The notes under the pieces are model-generated. The model saw only the letters and a program-made list of their open reading frames with translations. It made no database searches and was not told the origin of the DNA. A stretch of DNA of 64,000 nucleotides from Calcarisporiella thermophila CBS 279.70 (Eukaryota > Calcarisporiellomycota): the NCBI RefSeq assembly GCF_041956535.1, contig NW_027192211.1:74044-138043 (forward strand). The letters are read 5' to 3'. How positions within the stretch are numbered: the stretch's first letter is position 1; each line of letters starts with the position of its first letter. Below are positions 23,090-36,292 of the stretch, in pieces. A program made the translations under genes and the position numbers.

Positions 23090-25193
23090 ATGGCTTGCCT
23101 AGATATTGCATATCAAAATATCCAAAAATCACATTCTAAAGGTTATCCACTACTTCCTTCGCCAAAGGAAAGGAAGTTGGAAGAGATTTCTCGCTTTGAC
23201 CTTGGTGATAACCCCCCATCTCCAAGCCCTCTTATAAGCACCTCTGCCAGGTCGTTCATCATTAGTTCTAGTCTCAACCTCGATATACCCCGGAATAGAA
23301 GAGCAAAAGCATGGTACGGTTTGATAGTAATTGTATTAGTAAATTCTTGTGGGAGTATATCTTGGATGACCTTCTCTGTGGTTTCACGGCCCACGATGAG
23401 TATCTTCGATATATCTTACACGGCATTCAACTGGTTGAGCAATTCTTCAGCAATCGTGTTTGTCTTGCTTTCCTTCTTCACCAGTTTTTTCTATGATCGA
23501 TTTGGGATCAAGAAAGTGGTAAGGGATTGTTAATATAACTACAAAATTTTTGGTTCATATCAATTCAAAATCTTGTAAGATTATATGGGCGAGCCTCCTT
23601 AGCATTCTCGGGTGCGCTATCCGATATTTTTCTACCTATATTCAAGATCGAATACTTCGATATGTGGTACTGATTATCGGTCATGTAAGCTCTATCGTAA
23701 AATTCAACTTTTGAGGCGTTATTAATAAAATACACCCTTAATTCTAACGATAGGTGATATGCAGCTGCACAAGCCCTTTATCATTGAACGCATCTACAAA
23801 AGTAACATATCAAGTGATTTTTTTTGGAATATATAGTATTTATTATACCATTTTATAACAGTATGCAGGCTATTGGTTTGATGCTAAATCTCGAGTGACA
23901 GCAAATATGCTCACAAGTATATACAAACTTATTCACCTTTCACGGATCTTATCTAAAATTTCACCAAAATAGCGCTTCCTGTCGGATCAATGGCTGGCTC
24001 TCTCCTTATTCCTCAGTTGGTACCTAATCCAGAGTCAGTGCCGCTAATGGTAATTAATTTGAACGAGTTAGCTATGATAGTTAAGTTGATATTGTCTCAC
24101 CAGTATTTTTATTTTAGCTGTTAATTCTCACATTGACATCATTGATCGTAGCGCTATTCACTTTCTTCATGCCGGTTACACCGCCTACCGTTAACAGTGC
24201 CTCCGGCAAATCACAGCGCCTTAACTTTTACAGTGGACTTCGTCAAATAGCCCGAAACAAACAGTTTTGGCTTCTGGTTTTCATATTCAGCGTGAATCAA
24301 GGACTTATCAATGCATTCTCAACTCTATTGAACCAAATATTATCACCATATGATTACTCTGACAAAACAACCGGAATGATGGGATGCTTATTAATAGGAA
24401 TCGGTTCAGTCGGAATGAGTAATTTTACCTTATATATGACTATCAATCTTTCTGCTAAAGTTTAGCCCAAATTGATAGTGCTGTCAGGATTTATCGTTGA
24501 CCGTACCGGTGCACACAAGAAATTCTTAAGAACCTTCACACCACTCATGGCTGTTACTTACTTTGGATATTGTTGGACAATTAAGCCAGATGCCTTTTGG
24601 TCAATCATAATTAATATTTCTCTCAACGGCATCGCATCATTAATTCCGGTGCCGATAACACTAGAGCTTGGAGCAGAATGTGAGTACACCTGTTCATATA
24701 TCTCTCAGCAAGTGTACTTATCTTGCATTTCAAAGGCACTTATCCATGCTCTGAATCAACATCAACTTCCATTCTATGGCAGGTTTCGCAGATATTTGCC
24801 ATTATTTTTGTTACCATCGAAGACAGACTTCGAGATCCAAACGGAATCCCACCCAACAACTATAGTGCAGCGCTAACTTTCCAAGCCTTTGTCGCATCAA
24901 CGGCCGGGATTCTGGTGTTTTTTTACGATGCTAGGAATTTGCGCTCAGAAAACGAAGCCGAGTTGAAACTAGAGCTATCCGAACCATCTACTCTAGTAAA
25001 TTCAATAAATGGGGTAAATATGTCGGAGCTTGCAAAAAAAGAGGATGCCAGACCTTCTCCTGTAACCCCTCATTCCAGAATACCAGTATTTACATATGAG
25101 CCTGCACCAAACCCGTCCGAGAGGTTTAGTTCGGTACCTCAAAGATCAGCATCCCTACAGCCCTGCCAAGCGTTACTTAAAACACCGACATAA
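23090..25193 (+). CDS. Major facilitator transporter, SLC49 (FLVCR/MFSD7)-like
   Basis: Eight exons (23090-23518, 23580-23684, 23754-23801, 23862-23916, 23973-24049, 24118-24418, 24479-24679, 24736-25193) give 557 aa with consistent phases. A cytosolic N-terminus of about 75 residues leads into 12 predicted membrane segments. Diagnostic pieces are SISWMTFSVVSRPTMSIF, FNWLSNSSAIVFVLLSFFTS, FYDRFGIKKV, YWFDAKSRVTANMLT, LPVGSMAGSLLIPQLV, and in the second half SGFIVDRTGAHKKF and ITLELGAECTYPCSES. These match SLC49, whose animal members move haem, choline or related solutes; the fungal substrate is unknown. A polar C-terminal tail of about 90 residues is not conserved. The donor of exon 6 is the least certain boundary. 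Confidence 0.82.
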
Positions 25194-25506
25194 TGTAAAT
25201 CCATATTTTTTTTTTCGCCTACCACCATTTTATCTTATTGTGGGCTGTAATTTTCAGATATAAACGCACTTAGCGTGTCTATATAGCTATGCTTGATTTA
25301 TATATATTCGAGTATTTACTCTATATATATTACGAGACTTCATTGGGTTATCTCAACTTAAAACTGCTTTCCACGCGATTATTATTGTAAATATGAAATA
25401 AACGAATCCTGAGAGAGCAGGGACCTTTATTATAATGGTAATATTATACACAATTTATAGCTGGAATTATGCTGATTTACAATATAAATAAATTAGCGGT
25501 AGTGTT

Positions 25507-26813
25507 CTAGTATTCTACCACCGGTATGTAAAATGTCAATACACCCGTCTCCACTCGATCTCTTTGTGAAGTTTGTCCAGGAGTTGCCAAATGTTGATGA
25601 TTCACATATACATAAAACACAATAGCGTGATGTTCAATTATGCAGCACACCACATTGCTAGGAGAAACATGGTAAGTGTTAAGGAATTTAACGAAATTTT
25701 TTACATCAATTCGGGCGGATGCGAACTGGTTTTTGTCACGCGTCTGGGAAGGAACGCGAGCAGCTTCGCTCTCGGAATATTCTATATGTTCATAACCGAA
25801 AGGATTGAAAAATTAATGCATGTGTGAATATACCAGACAAGAATTGAATAGCAAGATGTAACGTACCCAGCTCAGGATTAAAGAGTCCCTTATAATAAGT
25901 TTCCATTGTCACCATATTGGCTTCACATTTAAGGGTAAATTCGCCGTTCATGTTCGCCGAAATTACGACATAGTCGCTTAGTGATTTCATGCGCTCTGCT
26001 ATAGTCCGAACTGAAAGTAAAGGAGGCATCATTATGTGAACCTTAAGAAACCAGACCGCTCGAAAGTCAGGATATATACAAAAACCAGCAAGCTCAATTT
26101 CCAATCTTATACCTGAGGATCAGGGCACATTGGCTCTCTAACCATCTCCATCTGCTGCGGAGAGAGAACTCGCACAGGTATATCTTGAGTCAAAGACTGC
26201 TTCCGCCCCATTCGTGTCTATTCAAATAAAAAGTCAAGTTAAAGTGTAAGAATACACTCTAAAGAAGTATTAGCGACATACTTGACTTGTAATCGCGAGT
26301 GAGAGCATAGGAATATTCTCTTTTTTAGTCAGCTTCATCATGATTTCCAGCGCTCCTTGCGTGGATTTTAGTGCACGAATCAAATACTCGATGTAAAAAT
26401 CCAAATAAATCTCATTATTAGAAGCGGACTGAATTCTATAATTCTCGAAAATAGAAGCCTAGAGAATAATAAATGGGATGAAAATTCCGATATATGCGTG
26501 TTGATTACATACAGCATCGAGTTGTCTAAAAAAATACGTTGGTATTCAATAATCAAAGAGGAATTCAGTCAAATATCACTAATACATACGACCACACTTG
26601 AACTCCACTATCAGGATCAGTAATAATAATAAAATGCAACTTTGCCGGCGTAAATTTCAGTAGACAAGTCTTTCCTAATTTCTCAATGCTTTGAGCAACC
26701 TCTGCAGCAAAACATACCAAACCAGGTTAAATAATCGTATTATGATGTAGATAATTGAAGCTTTACTTACTTGCCAGCAGATTTGGATTTGAAATATTCG
26801 TGCGCATCCTCAT
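25507..26813 (-). CDS. HUS1: DNA damage checkpoint clamp subunit Hus1
   Basis: Hus1 with Rad9 and Rad1 forms the 9-1-1 PCNA-like clamp that is loaded at damaged or stalled DNA and activates the ATR/Rad3 pathway. Seven exons (26813-26771, 26701-26590, 26525-26513, 26458-26282, 26217-26113, 26041-25867, 25781-25507) join with all phases correct to 299 aa, the usual length. Motifs include the N-terminus MRMRTNI, SIEKLGKTCLLKFTPAKLHF, GVQVWSQLDA, IFENYRIQSAS, LVYIEYL-like YIEYLIRALKS, and the C-terminal ARIDVKNFVKFLNTYHVSPS and GVLTFYIPV. Exon 3 is only 13 nt. It is divergent from POLE2 with 128 bp between start codons. Confidence 0.94.
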
Positions 26814-26941
26814 GGTGAGTAGTTTAATATCCTATTTCTAATTGTGTCAACCGCGTTCAATTAATTTATTTTCAAGCCACCAAGTGCTACTTTACGTGTT
26901 TTTCGCGATTTTTCTTTGTCGCGAAATGAAAAGTTGACATT
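26814..26941. promoter_or_regulatory. Bidirectional HUS1-POLE2 promoter with two TCGCGA boxes
   Basis: Only 128 bp lie between the two start codons. Two copies of TCGCGA occur (26903-26908 and 26919-26924), flanked as TTTTTCGCGATT and TGTCGCGAAATG, so the outward reading is TTTCGCGA on one side and CGCGAAA on the other. These resemble SBF/MBF or E2F-type G1/S elements. Binding is inferred. Confidence 0.6.
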
Positions 26942-29318
26942 ATGGCGCCGAAAATAAGTCGACAGATCTACCGTGCGTTCACCAAATCGTATGGGCTTAC
27001 ACTAAAAGCAGAAGCGGCTCGTTATCTCGAAGAAATACTTAGCGATACCCCCGCTGATGAGATAAATGACACTCTCGACCATATAGTGCGAACTTTTACT
27101 AAATATAATCAAGGTAATACTTGTGCAATAAATATTCATGCTAATATCAAATTTATATTCGTATACAAATATATGTATAGAATGCATAATTGTTGAGCGG
27201 ATCGCTCTGGAGAAGATAATCGAACATCTTCAAACTTCAGCACCGGGAAACCCTTATTTAGATAAGGTGCATGTCGACGACACACCACAAGTTCCAGCAG
27301 ATGAGCCATTCATAGATGAAGAAGAAGAACAGGACGAATTTGATCCTTCGCAATATTTAAATGTCATTAATGCATTCAACATGCCAAAAATACGATATCG
27401 CGCAGATATCAAGGGATTCTCAAGGTGAGTCCAAGTATATTATTAGAAGCAAGAAAGTTGACATATTTTTTATTGTATCAGTGATGCAGGCGGAGCTTCT
27501 CTATTTGCAGATGCATCTGCAAAGGCCAGAGTATTTCGAGAGCGATATGAAGTTATAAGACAGCGAGTTTTGCGAAATGAGACATTTTCTCCAGCCTCAT
27601 TTTCCACAAGGAGAATGAAGGAAAGCCTACAGGTAATTTATCCTACTATAGCCTGAGTAGAATGTGAAACTAATTTCACTCAATTCAATTTTACAAAAGT
27701 TAACCGCTATCAAAGCACTTCTTGGAAGACAAGGCGGCTCTTTTCTCCTTCTTGGAATGCTCACTCGTATGAGTGATGGCAATTTTTATCTAGAAGATCC
27801 AGACGCAACCGTCCTGCTAGATATGAGCGAATGTGTTTGTATTTTTTACCATGTTATTATTTTGCATTTTATGGCTCATTTTACCTTTTAAACTGATAGA
27901 CAACCGGGATTGGACTCTTTACCGAATCCTGCTTTGTTCTTATCGAAGGAGTTTACACTGATGACGAGGTATTCAAAGTATCATCGATGGGCCTTCCCCC
28001 ACCAGAACGAAGAGAGGCGAGCTTGTAAATTACTTTTCCATTTATTTCCATAAAGAATATAACTTAATTGCCTTGATTCCTTTAGAGCGGCGCATGGAAA
28101 TATTGACTTTCTAGGCTCAACAACCCCATTCATTGATCTTGTAAATAGAAAACTTCCTACACGCATTTAATGCAAAACTTAATAACTTTTCTCTCATGAA
28201 TTAGCCCTTATTAGAACGAAAAGAAAAATACTTTAAGAACATCAGTTTTGTTATCTTGTCGGATGTATGGCTCGACCATCCCAAGGTAATGGTTACAACC
28301 ATTTCTAGCTTATATATACACTTTTAATTTTTTTTTTGTATTTAGACACTTTCCAATATTCGTACCATGTTCCAAGGTTATTCCGCATACGTTATTCCGT
28401 TGGCATTTATATTCATTGGGAATTTTACTTCGAAGCCTTTTCTTTATTCTGGAAAAGAGTCAACGAAATACAAAGGTAAGCTCAAGCATGTCAGTAGATT
28501 TAATCACGCCTGGCTAAGATAAAAATGTAATAATTTTTGCATATTAGAATGCTTTACAGCTCTTGCGGATCTCATTGCTGAATTTCCCACATTAGCTACC
28601 TTTTGCTATTTCATATTTGTGCCAGGCCCACAAGATCCATGGGGAGGTAATACACTTCCTCGCCCGCCAATTCCAGAAGTGTTTACCGCAAAACTTCGAA
28701 ATAAGGTTAAAAGAGCTGTTTTTACTACAAACCCGTGTCGGTAAGGCATAAAAACTATAGCCAACCTCATATTCTAGCAATTTATTTACATAGCTGATTG
28801 TTTGAAATTAGTATAAAATACTGCACTCAGGAAATAGTAATTCTTAGAGAGGATATTCTAAATAGATTTCGACGAAATTGTGTGGTAACGCCAAACACTG
28901 CGCTGGAAGAAGATGAGACAAGACACGTAATTGTTTTCTATTTATGTTATGTTCCTTTCTCTGATCTTCTTTATATTTATACATGGCTCTGCTCAATTTT
29001 GCTATATAGCTCGTAAAAACTCTAATCGATCAATCGCACCTTTGCCCTCTTCCCCTCCATGTTCGACCAACCTATTGGGACTATGATCATTCACTTCGAC
29101 TTTTTCCAATACCTAATTTGGTATGCTATAAATCAATAATAGGGTCAAGTTTAATGGTTTTAATAATCTCTCGAGAATAGCTTGTCCTAGCTGACCGTTG
29201 CGAGCAGTATGGAGTTACATATGAGGGCTGTCATTGTGTCAATCCTGGCTCATTTGTTTCTTCGGACTTTTCTTGGAGGATGTATTATCCTGCAACGAGA
29301 ATATCAGAGAGATGGTAA
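26942..29318 (+). CDS. DPB2: DNA polymerase epsilon subunit B
   Basis: The B subunit (human POLE2, yeast Dpb2) scaffolds the leading-strand polymerase and links it to the CMG helicase. Twelve exons (first 26942-27113, last 29181-29318) join with all phases consistent to 549 aa. The N-terminal domain begins [20 protein letters not shown], the small helical domain that contacts GINS. The OB and inactive calcineurin-like phosphoesterase domains follow: [85 protein letters not shown] and the end [10 protein letters not shown] with [11 protein letters not shown]. The metal-binding residues of true phosphatases are not expected to be retained in this family. Introns are 50-90 nt. Confidence 0.95.
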
Positions 29319-29633
29319 GCTTGTTTCCCATATGCTTAGCAATTATGTTCATTCACGAGCATTATTTAAAATAGCGCACTTCCATCAAGGTAGTCCCAAC
29401 AAGTATAATTGTACTAGTTTGTATTTATTTTTCATACGCACAAAGCTTGGGTGTAGTGCCATTAAATTGTTCAAAAAATTAAACTGAATTAAAATGCTTA
29501 TTAAAATAACAAAACTACACCTTTTGGCACAGAAAAAATTAGCAAGATGTGAATCCAATCTTGCTAAAGAATCAATCTCGTCCATTTATTAAGTATATCT
29601 CAGAGGACATTTCTCCCATGACTTTACGATATT
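29319..29633. other. Convergent 3' regions of DPB2 and CDC10
   Basis: AT-rich; nothing recognised. Confidence 0.5.
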
Positions 29634-31062
29634 TTATTGAGCTGTAATTGATTCCTGTTGTGATTGCAATTGCGATGGATGTGTCGGTCCTGACGTATCT
29701 TTCAACGCCATGAGTTGCTTAGAGCGAAATGCCTCATAATGTATCTGAGCCGTAGTCTCAATAAGATCTTGAAGATGGGTGCGCGTTAGGAAGTTGCGTA
29801 GATGGACAAATTCACAATGTGTCTCATCCTCTACGTTAATGATACCCCATTTAGTGCGGCGACCCCGTACGAACTTGCCTTCGACTTCAACGCTGAGCTC
29901 GGAGCCAACAATTGCGAAGGGAATTATTGACTAAACTTTAAAAGTCAAGAAACTGTGAAAAAAAAATCTCTTAAAAATTAAATAGTCACCTTAATACTTT
30001 CATTAAGAGTGCGTTCTTGTTCATAATCCTCGTCACTTTCGAATGGGTATAGGTTGATGTTGTGAAAAGCCATTTCCTGTTTAATCTATTATAAAAGAAT
30101 GCGCAATAAATCAATCAAATACTCTCCATCATATTTTGATAAATGTGGGGGCTTACCCTCTTTTTGAATGCTATTCTTTCCTCCATCGTCAAAGAGTCCG
30201 CCTTTAGCAAACAATAATAAAATCATTAATATCCTCTCACTTTCTCTAAAAAAAGTGTCATAGATATGCTATTATACCTTGGCAATTACAGGCACTACAT
30301 TGACTACCTCGGAAAGTTTTTTAAGAACGACGATGTCAATGGGTTTGAGTGAATGACCGGTTGGCATAATGAAAAAAAGACAGCAATGAATACGCGTATC
30401 TTGGATGTAGCGGCCACGCTGTGCAGTAAGTTCCTTGCGCAGATAGGCAGAATGCTGGTCTTTAATGTATCTGATAATTGGATCCCAGCTAAAAATTATT
30501 AAATCTGTTGATTATTATTCGGCTCAACTGAAGTACTCCCCAAAGAATGTACGTGCCAATTCTCATTATTGACTTGGTCCCCATAGCCAGGTGTATCGAC
30601 GATATTTAGTTTAAGGCGTACTCCGTTTTCCTCAATTATATGAGAAACCACTTGGGTCTCTGTGGTCTGTCGGGGAGGTTCTGAAGCATTAGTTCTGCCT
30701 TTGGTATCGATCAAATGAGCAGCAAATATTGTGTTGACCAGCGTTGATTTACCGAGGCCCGATTGTCCTTAAATAAATGCGTATAAGTAAAGCAATATTG
30801 AATTTATTTTGTTACAAACTATTCACAATACCTACCACAAACCATAATATTGAATTCGAATCCGCGCTTCAGAAGCTTCTTTTCAATCTGCTGTGTGATC
30901 GTGTCAAATCCCACATATCCATTGAGGTTGGCCTATAGGTTAATAATATTAGAAATGCGTCAGGGCAGATTGCACATCTATTGTCGAGGTATTTTCAACC
31001 AGCCAATATATATTAAAATAACTCTTTATTGAACGAACCTTTTGCATCGCTGAAACTAACAT
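29634..31062 (-). CDS. CDC10: Septin, Cdc10 type
   Basis: Septins are GTP-binding proteins that form filaments at the bud neck, septum or cortex. The first exons (31062-31039, 30932-30836, then from 30767) are in phase. The protein starts with a very short N-terminus before NGYVGFDTITQQIEKKLLKR, then the P-loop GQSGLGKST, the switch segment IVDTPGYGDQVNN, the AKAD specificity motif (IAKADSLTMEER) and the septin unique element ending RNFLTRTHLQDLIETT. It ends after a short Gln-rich tail without the C-terminal coiled coil, which separates Cdc10 from the Cdc3, Cdc11 and Cdc12 groups. The intron after NNEN requires a GC donor (about 30530) to give the conserved WDPI segment. Confidence 0.93.
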
Positions 31063-31778
31063 TTATACTGTAGTGATGTTTTGTAGGAATATGCCTGTTA
31101 GTGAGTGGAAATTTGGAAAATATGGACAGAGAGTATTGATAGTATTGAAGGAACTGGTGAGATATACTACCGAAATGTGGGATGTTTGATAAATATACTT
31201 TAAAATTCAAATATGAAAACCAGTTCACTTTTTATTCGGAACTCGAATTACGATCGATAGTTATAAACATGGCAAAAACTTAATATCACGAATTCGGATA
31301 GCGGATGCCTTTTTTACCATACGACTATAGGCCCAAATGTTGAAGAGATGTGAATGATCATGAGAAATATTGAGTATAGCTGACCCCATCCTCTCACTCC
31401 AATTAACGCCAATGTAATTGTGGGTTAAGGATCATAACCAGTTGTAGTCTGCCGAGTTTATAGCAACTCTAGTTATATTTACTATAACTGAATAAAGGAA
31501 GCAGATAAGTATCTATTGTTATTTTGGATTGATAGAAATAAATGAAGGGCTTTTAACGAAATCATGCCATTACTAAACATGTCGTGCTCTTGTTACTTAA
31601 TAACAAATTTAATAAAGAAGTAAATTTTAACCTGATTTTTACGCGTAGTTTGTACACAGTACAATTTATAGTAAATGATTTCACATGATATAAAATGGCT
31701 ATTCAGAAACCTACAAAATTGCAAAATTTATTAAATTAACAGTTCATAAATAATAGCGCGCTTATTGAAATTGAAATA
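31063..31778. other. Divergent promoter region, CDC10 and enoyl-CoA hydratase
   Basis: 717 bp of AT-rich sequence between two start codons; no gene or clear motif recognised. Confidence 0.5.
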
Positions 31779-32791
31779 ATGTCTTCTCCTGTTCAAGTTT
31801 ATCGTCGCCCTGGTGGATTTCCTGTGACAATTGTAGTTTTGAATCGACCCGAAGCGCGAAATGCCGTTGATCGTCCTACAGCGGAGGCATTATCCCAGGC
31901 TTTTCGTGAATTTGACAAAGATGAAAATGTACGATATAATGTTTAGTCCTAGCATTATCAAATATTCATTCTATCTTTTTCATTCTTGTAAAGTCGAATG
32001 TCGCAATTCTTCATGGTTCTAATTCCAATTTTTGCGCGGGCGCAGATTTAAGAGCAATGGCTGAATCTAACGGAGAAAGAGTGAATAGACTCTCTGATGA
32101 TATGCACGAAGATGGGCCGATGGGAATTACGAGAATGCGATTGTCCAAGCCAGTTATTGCGAGTGTAGAGGGTTATTGCGTGGCAGGAGGATTCGAACTC
32201 GCCTGTTGGTGCGATCTCAGGGTTGCAAATCCAGACGCACAGTTTGGTGTTCTATGCCGATTAAGAGGAGTCCCACTTATTGATGGCGGGACATTGAGGT
32301 AGCTATTTTTCTCATCTTATTATGGCTTACCCACTAATTACTCAATCAATGCTTATTCTCTTCCTTATTTACGAATTTCCCTCATATCTAACCTACTAAA
32401 CACACCCGTAAACTAAAGGCTTCCTGAGCTAATCGGCCGTTCCCGAGCTCTTGATCTCATCCTCACTGGTCGACTTATTTCGGCAAAAGAAGCGTTGGAT
32501 ATAGGCCTGGTTAATCGTATTGCAGCGTCCACTTCACGCAACCTTCCCGATAGTCTTCCACTAGAATTACGAAATTCGCTATCTCTACGTTCTGCATTTG
32601 ATCTTGCCCTTCTTCTTTCTTCTCATCCACAAACCTGCCTTCGTAACGATCGTCTCAGCGTTTACCGAGCTTACGGCAAGGAAGAACTTGAGGCATTGAA
32701 AATCGAATTTGAACATGGCATGAATACACTAAGCAGTGGTGAATTTCTATCGGGTTCGAGGGAATTTATACAAAAGAAGAGTAAACTATAG
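31779..32791 (+). CDS. Enoyl-CoA hydratase/isomerase (crotonase) family protein
   Basis: Crotonases hydrate or isomerise enoyl-CoA thioesters, mainly in fatty-acid or amino-acid breakdown. Three exons (31779-31928, 31994-32298, 32419-32791) give 275 aa. The fold is clear from LNRPEARNAVDRPTAEAL, FCAGADLRAM (first oxyanion-hole loop), KPVIASVEGYCVAGGFELAC (second oxyanion loop), and CRLRGVPLIDGGTLRLPELI, followed by GRSRALDLILTGRLISAKEA. The GVPLIDGG stretch is the form found in EchA8-like proteins. I see no C-terminal SKL-type signal, although it ends KKSKL, which could be read as a degenerate peroxisomal tail. The exact substrate cannot be given. Confidence 0.9.
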
Positions 32792-34283
<1,492 letters not shown>

Positions 34284-34459
34284 TTTCGTTTCAAAGTTTT
34301 GTTTTAATTATTACTTGTTTTTTCTCTATTTCCTTTTTCTATATAAATCTTTTTTGCAAATAGTTTCATATTTCCGTTGAACAACCAAGTTTTGAAAAGT
34401 CTAAAATACGATATATTTTAGAAGAAGGGTTCACTATGTATATTACAGTCAAAATATGT

Positions 34460-36164
34460 CTAAGAAGTCTCTCCCTTCTCCGCATCCTGCTCCAACCACT
34501 TGGCAAATTTCTCCAACCGTTCACTCTCTTCCTCCTCCTCATTAGCATCTTTCATTCCGCTGCGTAGATATCTCGTTTTGCCGTCGTAAATTTCGGCTGT
34601 AATCTGGCGACCAGCGAAATAGCGACCATTCATAAGCTAATAGTGAAAAAAAAAATAATTACATGAATATTTGAAGACGATCTGAAGTGTACAAGTATTA
34701 ACAAGCATTACCTCGACACATGCTAAAGCACCTTCTTTTTCTTTATATCTCACCGATATTATCCCGCCTGGAGATTTCTAAGTTTATCCATATATGAAAG
34801 CTAGTTCATCTAAAGAGAATTGCAAGGAGCTTACGTCGTAAAGGATAACATTAGTAACTTCTCCCAATTTCTCGCATTCTTCTCGTACATCTTCCTTCAA
34901 GTCCAACATTAAAGAAGGATCTTTCTATATATAGTAGGCAGGTTGTTTACTGGTGTTGACTCTTGGCTTCAAGTTAGAAATACAATCTACCTCGATCTCT
35001 TCCATACTGAACATGTTTTTCAGCACTACAATCTTTGCAAATCGCTCAGCTCTTTTCCCGCCTCCTTCTTCAAACCAGTCCAGCTTTCTAAAAATAGACA
35101 AGAAAATATATTGGCTTTGGGAATTTGCAATTAGGTCGAAGTTGATGAAAATAATGTACTTCTCTAATTGCCGCATTCGCTTCTGCTTCTTTTTCTTTTC
35201 ATCTTTGCTAATATTATTTTTTCCTGTTGTTTCAGCAGCAGGCTTCGGCTTAAATTCAGCCTAGCTCATAATATTTTAAAAGCAAGAAAGTTTATGATGA
35301 AAAGTTTGCCTAATTCACCTGTTGTACTCTGATTTTAGTCGCTGGCTGCCCCGGTCTAAGCTCACTCTCATCTAGCAGTGTGATAGCAAGGGATACGGAC
35401 TCTTCCTTAAAGAATGTCACCAGACCGTCGCCTTTAGGTCTTCCCTTGTCATCCTTGTATATTTTGATTTTCTTATCGCCTAGTAATAGAGTGGCATGAA
35501 CTATGGCCTAGAAGAAAACGTTCTACCAAACAATTCTCACCTGTGTTTATATCCTCCATAATAATTCCACATTTCGAGAAAACTTCGGCAATCTCTTCTA
35601 GAGTTGCGTCTTCGGGAAGTCCTGTCACATAGACAGATGTGTTTACTGACTTCTTGGGCTGGTCTGATTTAGCGCGCTTTTCGCGTCCTTTTGCTTCCTA
35701 ACAGACGCAAGAGTTTAGCTGCATTTCTTATATTGTTACTTCAACTATATGAATGCACCTTATTATTTGGCTTCCGCTTGCCATGCTGTGTCATAAAACC
35801 AGAATTCTCCTAACATATTCAATATATTATATTTATCAAAGTTGTAAATGGAGATACATTGATACACAAAAAGCTCACCTCCTGATCAACTCCTTCCACG
35901 CTATATGCAGCCTGTTGTGATTCGAGTAATTTTTGGTCCAACTAATGGAGGCAATCTTAGTCTGATACCATATTAGCAGCCGAACAAAGAAATACTCACG
36001 TATGGGAACCAAGCGCGCTGTTCCTCGATATAGTCATATATAACACCATCTTCCCCCTCATAAGTCCAGCAGCCTCGTATTTCGTCGTACTTCATTTTTG
36101 GATCCGTAGTGGACTCACCGGCCGCACCTGGTGGTATATTTGGCATCTTGGTTTGTTGATCCAT
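34460..36164 (-). CDS. U2 snRNP-associated splicing factor, HTATSF1/Cus2-like
   Basis: Cus2 and its animal homologue Tat-SF1 bind U2 snRNP and SF3B1 and help form the prespliceosome. The multi-exon gene starts at 36164 (MDQQTKMPNIPPG). An N-terminal aromatic module (CWTYEGEDGVIYDYIEEQR) precedes a basic linker. RRM1 runs from TSVYVTGLPEDATLEEIAEV through GRPKGDGLVTFF. RRM2 is a UHM: KIVVLKNMFS, then a long helix (LKEDVREECEKLGEVTNVIL), GIISVRYKEKEGALACVEL, and the R-x-F signature in NGRYFAGR that grips a Trp of SF3B1. The acidic C-terminus is short (KWLEQDAEKGETS), unlike the long acidic tail of human Tat-SF1. It is divergent from CSN4. Confidence 0.88.
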
Positions 36165-36292
36165 GGATTCTTACATCGGCATAGTACAAAAGTCTAAAGG
36201 AGGAATTTTATATAAATTGAGGTCTGCGCCTCATTTAACTTCGTGACGAGTTCGCCACCATTACTTTGATCACTATCATCGCATAAAAAACA
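36165..36292. promoter_or_regulatory. Bidirectional promoter between the Tat-SF1-like gene and CSN4
   Basis: 128 bp separate the divergent start codons, so any promoter elements must be shared. No named motif is obvious. Confidence 0.5.
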
